Part shown: piece after piece, positions 8,698 through 14,929 of the stretch
Layout: every line of letters begins with the position of its first letter
How positions within the stretch are numbered: position 1 is the stretch's first letter
Assembly: GCA_964629975.1 (NCBI GenBank)
Contig: CAZVUN010000046.1
Coordinates: 1 to 19,891, forward strand
Length of the DNA stretch: 19,891 bases
Origin: G020354085 sp964629975
GTDB taxonomy: Bacteria > Pseudomonadota > Gammaproteobacteria > Acidiferrobacterales > Sulfurifustaceae
Direction of reading: 5' to 3'
Program-made: the position numbers and the translations under genes
The notes under the pieces: generated by a model
Told to the model about the DNA's origin: nothing
Databases searched by the model: none
Seen by the model: the letters and a program-made list of their open reading frames with translations, nothing else

Positions 8698-9645
8698 TCA
8701 GGCGTGGGCTGAGGCAATGGTCCGTAGCAAGGTGCCCGCGGGCATCGCCTGCACGATGGCCTTGACCGCGCGCGCGATCAGAGCGTGGTCCGCGGTCGGT
8801 TCGAGGTCCTTCGGCGTGCCTTTTCGGCCGGTAGGCGTCGCCAGCAGTCTGGCGCCGCCGACCTGCAGCACGAATTCACCGCTGCACTGGCGGCAATAGA
8901 TGCGTTCGCCCGGCTGCTGTTCGCGCCGCACGACCAGGGTAGGGCCGCACATCGGGCAGTGCTGTAATGGAATTCCCTCATCGCTGTGGCCCTGAACGTG
9001 GGAAAGCGCACCGGCGCGGTCGAGGTCGATGAAGCGCGCGGTCCACGCCTTGCTGAACTGGCGACCGGCAAACTCGTCCAGAATCGCCAGGCCCCGTTCG
9101 ATTGCCATCCCGGCACGATAGGGACGGTGACTGGTCATGGCGTCGAACGCATCGCAAACGCCGATGATACGTGCGGCCTGCGGAATGTCCTCGCCGTGCA
9201 ATCCCAACGGATAACCGAGTCCGTCGGGTCGCTCATGGTGCAGATGCACGGCATCGCGCACCAGTTCGCCCAGCGGGTGCCCGGCCAGCATGCGCATCCC
9301 CGTTTCGGGATGGGTCTTGATGACGGCGTATTCGTCGTCGGTCAGGCGATCGGCCTTGCGCAGGATGGCGTCCGGCACGCCGATCTTGCCGAGGTCGTGC
9401 AGAAACCCGCCAAGGCTCACGAGCGCCACCTCGGCCCGGTCGAGACCGCCGGCCTGCGCGAGCAGTTGCGCGTATCTCGAGACGCGCCATAAGTGCCCGC
9501 CGGTATAGGGGTCACGCGCCTCCACGAACCAGGCCATGACCACGAGGCTCGCCAGCAGATCGGACAGCGATTGGCGGTCCGACGGCGCCTCGGTGCTGTA
9601 ACGCGATCCGTCCAGCCAATAACCGATTCGCTCAAATAGATGCAT
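8698..9645 (-). CDS. HD-GYP domain phosphodiesterase with C-terminal zinc ribbon
   Basis: A 315-residue cytoplasmic protein. HD-GYP enzymes hydrolyse cyclic di-GMP. The metal and catalytic residues are present: His51 in YTGGHLWRV, HD at 83-84 with Lys87 (FLHDLGKIGVPD), His112 (KTHPETG), HHERPDGLGYP at 136-146 holding the GYP signature, and Asp165 (IGVCDAFDAMTSHRPYR). After the catalytic domain come two CxxC pairs, CPMC at 230-233 and CRQC at 251-254, a likely zinc ribbon. No receiver or sensory domain precedes the catalytic part, so the ribbon may be the regulatory element. Start is ATG 9645; a weak AAGG precedes it. It is 81 bp downstream of the bufA1-like gene on the same strand and might be read through from it. 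Confidence 0.9.
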   Translation of the reverse strand: MHLFERIGYWLDGSRYSTEAPSDRQSLSDLLASLVVMAWFVEARDPYTGGHLWRVSRYAQLLAQAGGLDRAEVALVSLGGFLHDLGKIGVPDAILRKADRLTDDEYAVIKTHPETGMRMLAGHPLGELVRDAVHLHHERPDGLGYPLGLHGEDIPQAARIIGVCDAFDAMTSHRPYRAGMAIERGLAILDEFAGRQFSKAWTARFIDLDRAGALSHVQGHSDEGIPLQHCPMCGPTLVVRREQQPGERIYCRQCSGEFVLQVGGARLLATPTGRKGTPKDLEPTADHALIARAVKAIVQAMPAGTLLRTIASAHA

Positions 9646-9726
9646 GGCCTTGATGCTTCTGGTTGTTCAATGCGCCGTTCCCGGGGTCGCGACGCTGATC
9701 AGCCCGAACCAGAGGAACGCCGCGGC

Positions 9727-9987
9727 CTACTTCGCGGATTTGAGCGACGCGCCCACGATCTTTTCGCAGGTGCCCTTAGGTGTGTAGATCCAGGCATCCT
9801 TCTGACTGTCCATCTTGGCGGTGCCGGCGCAGGCCGAGTTCGAGGTCTGGCAGTCGTTTTTGCCGCCCTTGACGATGCCGTAGCATTTCTCCATCGGCGG
9901 GGCCTTCTCGGCGGCGCCGGCGGTGAGTGTGCCGAGGGCGAGCAGGCTGCCGATGGCGGTGGTGATGACGACCTTACGCGATTTCAT
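9727..9987 (-). CDS. bufA1: BufA1-type bufferin precursor (DUF2282), orphan
   Basis: An 86-residue secreted small protein of the DUF2282 family. Members called bufferins (BufA1) are copper-binding ribosomal peptides whose cysteines are modified by a DUF692 enzyme (BufB) with a DUF2063 partner (BufC). The signal peptide is clear (VVITTAIGSLLALGTLTAGA, cleavage near residue 25). Four cysteines at 35, 46, 53 and 74 sit in the family pattern: EKCYGIVKGGKNDC, SACAGTAK, WIYTPKGTCEK. The ATG at 9987 is set by GAGGAG eight bases upstream. Unlike typical loci, no DUF692 or DUF2063 gene is in the window. It lies 108 bp after the DUF302 gene on the same strand. Family call is strong; a role in copper buffering is inferred from the family. 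Confidence 0.88.
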   Translation of the reverse strand: MKSRKVVITTAIGSLLALGTLTAGAAEKAPPMEKCYGIVKGGKNDCQTSNSACAGTAKMDSQKDAWIYTPKGTCEKIVGASLKSAK

Positions 9988-10095
9988 ACGGGTTGCTCCT
10001 CGTCGATGTGAGTGTGATGAACTGGGCGCCGGTCCCGGCGGCAGGCCCGGACAATGCTTGGTCGTCGCCGGCACCGTAGCCTTTCATGACGCGCG

Positions 10096-10554
10096 CTACT
10101 TTTTTGTCGCAGCCGCGGCGAGGCCGGCCAGCGCCTTGCTCATGTTCTGCACGACCTCGCCGCACGCTCCGATCCGGTGGCGCTTGGCGAGATACGCCGG
10201 GTCGTTGTAACCGAGCCAGACCTTGCCAGCCTCGTCCTGCCAGACCAGTGCCTTGAGCGGCAAATCGATGCCCGCGGTTTGACCGCACAGCATGAGCGGC
10301 GTGCCGCCCTGCGGGTTGCCGAAGATGAGCACCTCGGTGGCGCGAAGCGGTTTGCCGATATTGGCGGCGCCGGCGGCGTGGTCGATGCGGGCGAAGACGT
10401 TCATGCCCTTCTCCTTTGCGACCGACTCGAAGCGGTTCATGGTGGTCTTGGCATCGTACGGACTCGGCACCGCGACCATCCCGTCGGCGGCGCTGGCGAT
10501 GGCCGAGGCACCGAGCAGACCGGCGGCGGCGAGATTACGAGCGACATGATTCAT
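10096..10554 (-). CDS. Secreted DUF302 domain protein
   Basis: A 152-residue exported protein with one DUF302 domain. The signal peptide runs to about residue 22 (LAAAGLLGASAIASA). The domain reads RFESVAKEKGMNVFARIDHA, LRATEVLIFGNPQGGTPLM and GIDLPLKALVWQDEAGKVWLGYNDPAYLA, the usual order. Two cysteines remain in the mature protein (90 and 131). The start at 10554 is chosen because GGAGGA lies four bases upstream and it begins directly with the signal peptide; an in-frame ATG 30 bp upstream has no such site. It is 33 bp downstream of the DsrE gene and clearly in the same transcription unit. DUF302 proteins are often linked to sulfur and metal genes; the reaction or ligand is unknown. Confidence 0.9.
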   Translation of the reverse strand: MNHVARNLAAAGLLGASAIASAADGMVAVPSPYDAKTTMNRFESVAKEKGMNVFARIDHAAGAANIGKPLRATEVLIFGNPQGGTPLMLCGQTAGIDLPLKALVWQDEAGKVWLGYNDPAYLAKRHRIGACGEVVQNMSKALAGLAAAATKK

Positions 10555-10587
10555 GTGTTCCTCCGTGGACAGGTTGGTGGACATGGT

Positions 10588-10941
10588 TCAGAAGGTGATC
10601 ACATGGTAGCCCTGGCGAAGCAGCGTGCGGAGACTCGGATGTCCTTCGAACTCGCCGGCCAATGGCACCCCGCAGGCCTTGACCTGGTCCGTCACGCCGA
10701 AGGCCGCCGCGCAGAATTCGCACACGCCGCTCACCTTGTCGCGCACGGCGGCGTACAGGGCATGCGCCTTGTGGTCGGAGTTGGACAGCTCGACCACCCA
10801 CTTGGCGCCGGCGCCGTCGAAGATGAGCTGAACGTCCTCGCCGTTGTCCTTGAATTCCTTCACGGCCTCGAGTGCGTTGACCACGCGCCCCAGCGCCTCG
10901 TGGGTTTCGGTGTCGGCCAGCACAACGATGGCTGCTTTCAT
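10588..10941 (-). CDS. DsrE/DsrF-like family protein
   Basis: A 117-residue cytoplasmic protein of the DsrE superfamily. It has no signal peptide. The fold pattern is visible as KAAIVVLADTETHEALGRVVNAL, QLIFDGAGAKWV and a terminal GYHVITF. Three cysteines at 74, 77 and 90 form CEFC and KACGV, the place where related proteins keep reactive or sulfur-carrying cysteines. The ATG at 10941 has AAGGAG six bases upstream, the strongest ribosome site in this cassette. It sits 32 bp after the YHS gene and 33 bp before the DUF302 gene. DsrE relatives relay persulfide sulfur (DsrEFH, TusBCD) in other bacteria; whether this one does is inference. It is a stand-alone DsrE, with no F or H partner here. Confidence 0.88.
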   Translation of the reverse strand: MKAAIVVLADTETHEALGRVVNALEAVKEFKDNGEDVQLIFDGAGAKWVVELSNSDHKAHALYAAVRDKVSGVCEFCAAAFGVTDQVKACGVPLAGEFEGHPSLRTLLRQGYHVITF

Positions 10942-10973
10942 GGTGATCTCCTTAAGATTGCGTTTGGGTGATC

Positions 10974-11444
10974 CTACTTGAACTGCGCGGCCGGCACGTC
11001 CTTGATCTCCGCCCACTTCGCGTCGGCCTGCTTGAGGTGACCGGGAATATCCGAGAGCCACTTCTTCTGCACGTCCTTGTTGAGGTTGAGATAGAGCTTG
11101 CCGTCTACGATACGCCACGCTTGCGGATCCACATCGAGCCTCTTGCCCATGGCCGTGCCCATGGCGCAGTAGCCACCGAACTGCGGCGCGTACTTCGCCG
11201 GCGCCTTGGCGAACAGGTCGCGGTGATTGCCATTGGCAAAGTGGTAGGTGGCGTCGCCGACCTTGTGGCTGAACTTCGCCGAGCCCTTCACCGGCTTGCC
11301 GTCGGTGAAGTAGGCGACCGGGTCGTAGCCGTGGATGGCTACACCCTGGGCATCGAGGTTCATGTCGGGCGATGCGGCCGCGGCCAGCGTCGGGAGGGCG
11401 AGGATCGATACGGCCAGTGCCAGGGGTCGGATGGGGCGTGTCAT
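10974..11444 (-). CDS. Exported YHS-domain protein
   Basis: A 156-residue periplasmic protein. The signal peptide (LALAVSILALPTLAAAA) ends near residue 24. The YHS region reads IHGYDPVAYFTDGKPVKG, then FSHKVGDATYHFANGNHRDLF and KYAPQFGGYCAMGTAMGKRL, as in many proteobacterial YHS proteins annotated near metal-handling genes. A single cysteine (93) lies in the GGYCA motif. The C-terminal part (about 105-156) is helical and Lys/Asp-rich. ATG at 11444 follows GGAG with a seven-base gap. It is the first gene of the minus-strand cassette and is divergent from an AraC-type regulator gene across 121 bp. YHS domains are linked to copper or other metal handling; the ligand here is not known. Confidence 0.9.
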   Translation of the reverse strand: MTRPIRPLALAVSILALPTLAAAASPDMNLDAQGVAIHGYDPVAYFTDGKPVKGSAKFSHKVGDATYHFANGNHRDLFAKAPAKYAPQFGGYCAMGTAMGKRLDVDPQAWRIVDGKLYLNLNKDVQKKWLSDIPGHLKQADAKWAEIKDVPAAQFK

Positions 11445-11507
11445 GTTCGGGCTCCGTTGATTGAGGCGGTTGGTTGACGCCGCTGATACTACATTCCCCG
11501 GGTGGAC

Positions 11508-11522
11508 TTTCTATGCTAGAAA
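11508..11522. promoter_or_regulatory. Dyad in the divergent YHS / AraC-type intergenic region
   Basis: TTTCTA at 11508-11513 and TAGAAA at 11517-11522 are perfect complements around TGC. The dyad lies in the 121-bp gap between the divergent YHS gene and AraC-type gene. On the minus strand it is just upstream of a TAGTAT sequence that could be a -10 element of the cassette, where no good -35 element is seen. A regulator site is plausible but unproven. Confidence 0.35.
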
Positions 11523-11565
11523 CGCCGGAAAACATGCCCGATCATCCAGAGTCGGAAGGTGCTCG

Positions 11566-12476
11566 ATGGCGGTCGATGTTCTGAGCGACGTGCTGCGCGT
11601 GTTCCGCCTGAGCGCGCGGGTATACCTGCATGCGAGTTTTTGCGGCATATGGGCGGTGGACATTGCGGACCACAAGAAGGTCCCCTTCCACGTGATCGCC
11701 GCCGGGTCGTGCTGGCTGCACTTCCCGGACCGGCGGGTGCCGATTGCCCTGAGCGCGGGCGACCTCGTGGTGTTTCCGCACGACACGCCGCATGCGCTGG
11801 CCGCCAGCACCGAACCGCCCGGGCCGGACGTGCCGCGGAATCGTCCGGCGACCGGCGCCATCGAGGGCCCGTTCACTACGCTGGTGTGCGGAGATTTCGA
11901 CTTCGAGCGACAGGCGTGGAATCCGCTGCTGGATTCGTTGCCGGATGTGATCGTCGCCCGCAACAAAGACACCGCCAACGCCCAGCGCCTCGACGCGCTA
12001 CTGCGTCTGCTCGTGGCCGAGGCTGCAACGGACGAGCCCGGGGGCAAGGCCGTCGTCGACAAGCTCTCCGAGACGTTGTTTGTGCATGTCGTGCGTACGC
12101 ACTTGCGCCAACAGCCGGCCGAGGCAGGCTATCTCGCCGGCTTGGTTGATCCGCATGTTGGCAAGGCCCTGCAGGCGATTCACGAGCAACCGCAACGCAA
12201 GTGGACCGTCGAGCAGCTCGCTCGCGTCGCCGGCCAGTCGCGCTCGGCGTTCGCCGAACGTTTTCAGCGCCTGGCCGGGATCGCGCCGTTGCAGTACCTC
12301 ACGCGCTGGCGCATGCGGCGCTCGCACCAGTGGCTCACGACCGGCCCGATTCAGTTGCGCGTATCGCCGAGCGCTGCGGTTACGAGAGCGAAGCGGCGTT
12401 TGCGAAGGTTTTCAAGCGCGAAATCGGTGTCGGTCCGGGCGCCGCACGGCGTTTACGCCGAGCGGCAGGTGCGTGA
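11566..12476 (+). pseudogene. AraC-family regulator (cupin_6 type), frameshifted in its DNA-binding domain
   Basis: The gene starts at ATG 11566 (GGAAGG upstream) and encodes an N-terminal cupin-like sensor (VDVLSDVLRVFRLSARVYL, FHVIAAGSCWLHF, ALSAGDLVVFPHDTPHAL) followed by the first AraC helix-turn-helix (WTVEQLARVAGQSRSAFAERF, then PLQYLTRWRMRR). After SHQWLTTGPIQ the frame is lost. The second helix-turn-helix continues one frame away (SVARIAERCGYESEAAFAKVF, then KREIGVGPGAARR) and ends at TGA 12474-12476. A net loss of one base between about 12340 and 12365 explains this. Without repair the reading frame runs on to 12507 with unrelated residues. It is divergent from the YHS-DsrE-DUF302-BufA1 cassette, its probable target. 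A sequencing error remains possible. Confidence 0.85.
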
Positions 12477-12497
12477 CGGCCGGCAACTGCCGCGGCT

Positions 12498-12513
12498 CGC
12501 GGGATGACCCGCG
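12498..12513 (+). terminator. Possible hairpin after the AraC-type gene
   Basis: CGCGGG at 12498-12503 and CCCGCG at 12508-12513 form a six-pair GC stem with the loop ATGA, 22 bp after the regulator's conserved end. There is no T-tract, so intrinsic termination is uncertain. Confidence 0.25.
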
Positions 12514-12593
12514 GCCGCTGAGTCCACGGCCCGCCGCGGCCCACGTCGTGCGACCTGCTGGCGCGGCGCTTTGGCACGAACCGGGAATGCCAA

Positions 12594-12642
12594 TTGATCT
12601 ATATCAAGATGCCGGCGTCCGCCTGCGCTAGGCTTTGCACGC
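12594..12642 (+). promoter_or_regulatory. FNR/ANR box and class II promoter upstream of the ABC importer operon
   Basis: TTGATCTATATCAA at 12594-12607 is a perfect match to the FNR/ANR consensus TTGAT-N4-ATCAA. If its centre (12600.5) is at -41.5, transcription starts near 12642. TAGGCT at 12629-12634 then falls at the -10 position, as expected for class II FNR promoters. The importer's first gene starts about 100 bases further on. No other gene uses this direction before 12744. Low-oxygen activation of the operon follows if an FNR homologue is present. Confidence 0.7.
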
Positions 12643-12743
12643 AGTGTGGATGTCGGGAATGCGGCGCGCATCGTCGCTTGCCACCCGGTCGCACTGTTCT
12701 GGCAATTCAAGCCGCCCGGCGGCTCAAGAAAGGGGATATCCAT

Positions 12744-13745
12744 ATGAAAAAGCTACTTGCAGTGCTCATCGTTTTGTTCGCGGCCGCTCAGGTGCAGGCC
12801 GCGGACGATGCCACGCTCGCCAAGGCCAAGCAGGAAGGCAAGGTGGCGTTTTACGCCAACATCACCGCGGTCGAGCCGATCGTGAAGGCTTTCAGCGACG
12901 ACACCGGCATCAAGGCCGAATACACGCGCATCTCGACCACCAAGTTCGTCGCCACCGCCATCACCGAGCACCAGGCCGGCAAGTTCATGGCCGACGTCAT
13001 CCAGGGCCCGCAGCCGGTGCTCGATATCCTGAAGCAAAAGGGCATGCTGGCCTCGTATCGCTCGCCGGCCGCGGCCGGCTACCCCGACTGGTCGAGGAAG
13101 GACGACAAGATCCAGCTCTTCGGCATCGAATACGTCGCCTACCTCTACAACAAGGAGCGGGTGAAGCCGGCCGATGTGCCGAAGCGCTACGAGGACCTGG
13201 CCAATCCGAAGTGGAAGGACAAGATCGTCATGGCCAACCCCGCCAACCACGCCACCACCATCGCCTGGCTCGTCGGGCTCAAGGAGCATGTCTTCAAGTC
13301 CGAGGCCGAGTGGCGAAAGTTCCTCGCGGGGCTGGCCGCCAACAAGCCGATGTTCGTCGCCTCCTTCGGGCCCACCCCGGCGCCGATCGAATCCGGCGAG
13401 AAGCTGATCGGCATCTCGATGCCGAAGTACATCGTCACCAAGGCCCCGGCGCCGCTCGACTGGGCGCGCCTCGAGAACCAGCCGCTCATGGGTACGCCGC
13501 GCGCCATCGGTATCAGCGCCACCGCCCCGCACCCGCATGCGGCCCGCGCGTTCGTCGACTACTGGCTGTCGCCGAAGGCCGCTGGCATGCTCGCCAAGGA
13601 CGTCGGCGAATACGTGCTCGCCCCGGGCGTGTTCCCGCCGATCGCCGGTATCGACAAGGCCAAGGTCATCGCCATCCGTGAGCTGTCGGATGCGGAAACC
13701 AAGAAGTGGGGCGAGGAGTTCAAGAGAATCTTCGCTGTGAAATAG
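12744..13745 (+). CDS. ABC importer periplasmic binding protein (Fe3+/FbpA-like, family 1)
   Basis: A 333-residue exported solute-binding protein, first gene of a three-gene importer. The signal peptide MKKLLAVLIVLFAAAQVQA is cleaved near residue 19/20 and has no lipobox cysteine. The mature part begins with the family pattern DDATLAKAKQEGKVAFYANI, then IVKAFSDDTGIKAEYTRIST, GIEYVAYLYNKERV (the hinge region of iron-type binding proteins) and ARAFVDYWLSPKAAGMLAKD. The ATG at 12744 follows AAAGGGGA at seven bases; an upstream in-frame extension is not like a signal peptide. A 90-bp gap with a GC hairpin separates it from the ATPase. Fe(III) is the commonest annotation for this family, but relatives bind other ligands, so the substrate is open. 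The FNR box upstream points to use at low oxygen. Confidence 0.88.
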   Translation: MKKLLAVLIVLFAAAQVQAADDATLAKAKQEGKVAFYANITAVEPIVKAFSDDTGIKAEYTRISTTKFVATAITEHQAGKFMADVIQGPQPVLDILKQKGMLASYRSPAAAGYPDWSRKDDKIQLFGIEYVAYLYNKERVKPADVPKRYEDLANPKWKDKIVMANPANHATTIAWLVGLKEHVFKSEAEWRKFLAGLAANKPMFVASFGPTPAPIESGEKLIGISMPKYIVTKAPAPLDWARLENQPLMGTPRAIGISATAPHPHAARAFVDYWLSPKAAGMLAKDVGEYVLAPGVFPPIAGIDKAKVIAIRELSDAETKKWGEEFKRIFAVK

Positions 13746-13760
13746 CCGTGCGATGACGTT

Positions 13761-13788
13761 CCCTCCCCCACCCGCGGGGGGGGTCCGG
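13761..13788 (+). other. C-run/G-run hairpin between binding-protein and ATPase genes
   Basis: CCCTCCCCCACCC is followed by GCGGGGGGGGTCC within 28 bases, so a strong C/G hairpin can form in the operon mRNA. Such elements between a binding-protein gene and downstream transporter genes often keep the first product in excess. The run of eight G is also a likely site of base-calling or slippage errors. Confidence 0.3.
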
Positions 13789-13835
13789 CGCTGGCGGAAC
13801 CCGCGAAAAGAACAGGCACCGTTCAGGGCCCCATC

Positions 13836-14918
13836 ATGGAAATCCGCATCAGCGGCGTCAGCAAGCGCTACTTCTCCGGGGGCAAGACCATCACCGCCCT
13901 CGACGACGTCACCCTCACCATCCCCGCCAACCAGATCTTCACGCTGCTCGGCCCGAGCGGTTGCGGCAAGACCACGCTGCTGCGCTGCATCGTCGGCCTC
14001 GAGGCGCCGGATGCGGGCGAGATCCGAATCGGCGGCGACCTCGTCTTCTCGAAGGACAGGAATATCTCCGTCCCCACCGAGAGGCGCGGCCTCGGCATGG
14101 TGTTCCAGACCTACGCCATCTGGCCACACATGAACGTCTTCGACAACGTCGCCTATCCGCTGCAGATCCGCGGCGTCGCGAAGGACGAGATCCGCGCGCG
14201 CGTCGCGAAGACCCTCGCCCTCGTGCGCCTGGAGGGCATGGAGCAGCGCCCCGCGACCCGGCTCTCCGGCGGCCAGCAGCAGCGCGTGGCGCTTGCCCGC
14301 GCGCTCGTGGCCGAGCCCAAGGTGATCCTGTTCGACGAGCCCCTGAGCAACCTGGATGCGAAGCTGCGCGAGGAGACGCGCAAGGAGCTGCGCGCGTTCC
14401 TCGGCAAGCTCAAGATCACCGCGGTGTACGTCACGCACGACCGCATCGAGGCGCTCGCGCTCTCCGACACCATCGCCATCATGCGCGAGGGGAGAATCAT
14501 CGAGGTCGGCGCCCCCAAGAAGATCTATTTCGACGCCGAGCACCGCTTCGTTGCGGACTTCATCGGCCGCGCCAATCTGATCCAGGCGAAGGTGCGCGGC
14601 ACGGAGGGCGGCCACACCCTGGTCGATTGCGGCCTCGGCACCATCGCCTGCGAGCGGCGCGACCTCGCGGTGGGCAGCGAGGTCACGCTCTGCCTGCGCC
14701 CGGAGTTCATCCGCCTTGCGCGCGGCGCGGCGGCCGGCGAGAACGTGGTCAACGGCCGCGTCGAGTCGCTCATCTTCATCGGCGAGGCCTACGAGGCGGA
14801 GATCCGCGTCGGCAACGAGCTGCTGCTCGCCAAGATCGAGCCGGACGCGAAGCTCGCGGAAGGCGCCGCCGTGACCTTCAGCCTCGACCCCGCCCACTGC
14901 CTGCTGCTCGCCATCTAG
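13836..14918 (+). CDS. ABC importer ATPase (FbpC/PotA-like)
   Basis: A 360-residue cytoplasmic ATPase that drives the importer. Walker A GPSGCGKTT is at 39-47, the Q-loop in MVFQTYAIWPHMNV, the signature LSGGQQQR at 143-150, Walker B with FDEP at 166-169 and the D-loop SNLDAKLR, and the switch His201 in VYVTHDRIEAL (Arg instead of the usual Gln after HD). The C-terminal 120 residues form a TOBE-type regulatory part (IGRANLIQAKV, VTLCLRPEFIRLA). All motifs needed for ATP hydrolysis are present. The ATG at 13836 has only a weak CAGGG site upstream, so translation may depend on coupling. The permease gene starts 11 bp after the stop codon, so the two are one unit. Confidence 0.95.
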   Translation: MEIRISGVSKRYFSGGKTITALDDVTLTIPANQIFTLLGPSGCGKTTLLRCIVGLEAPDAGEIRIGGDLVFSKDRNISVPTERRGLGMVFQTYAIWPHMNVFDNVAYPLQIRGVAKDEIRARVAKTLALVRLEGMEQRPATRLSGGQQQRVALARALVAEPKVILFDEPLSNLDAKLREETRKELRAFLGKLKITAVYVTHDRIEALALSDTIAIMREGRIIEVGAPKKIYFDAEHRFVADFIGRANLIQAKVRGTEGGHTLVDCGLGTIACERRDLAVGSEVTLCLRPEFIRLARGAAAGENVVNGRVESLIFIGEAYEAEIRVGNELLLAKIEPDAKLAEGAAVTFSLDPAHCLLLAI

Positions 14919-14929
14919 CGGCTGGCGCC

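Noticed and set aside
12753..14897. 714-codon open frame on the - strand opposite the ABC importer genes
   Set aside because: It mirrors two strongly supported genes, is rich in Asp/Glu/Gly/Leu with no domain pattern, and is explained by codon bias of the + strand genes.
13961..14929. Upstream extension of the permease reading frame into the ATPase gene
   Set aside because: The added residues are low-complexity Arg/Ala/Pro sequence in the shadow of the ATPase; the true start at 14930 fits the family.
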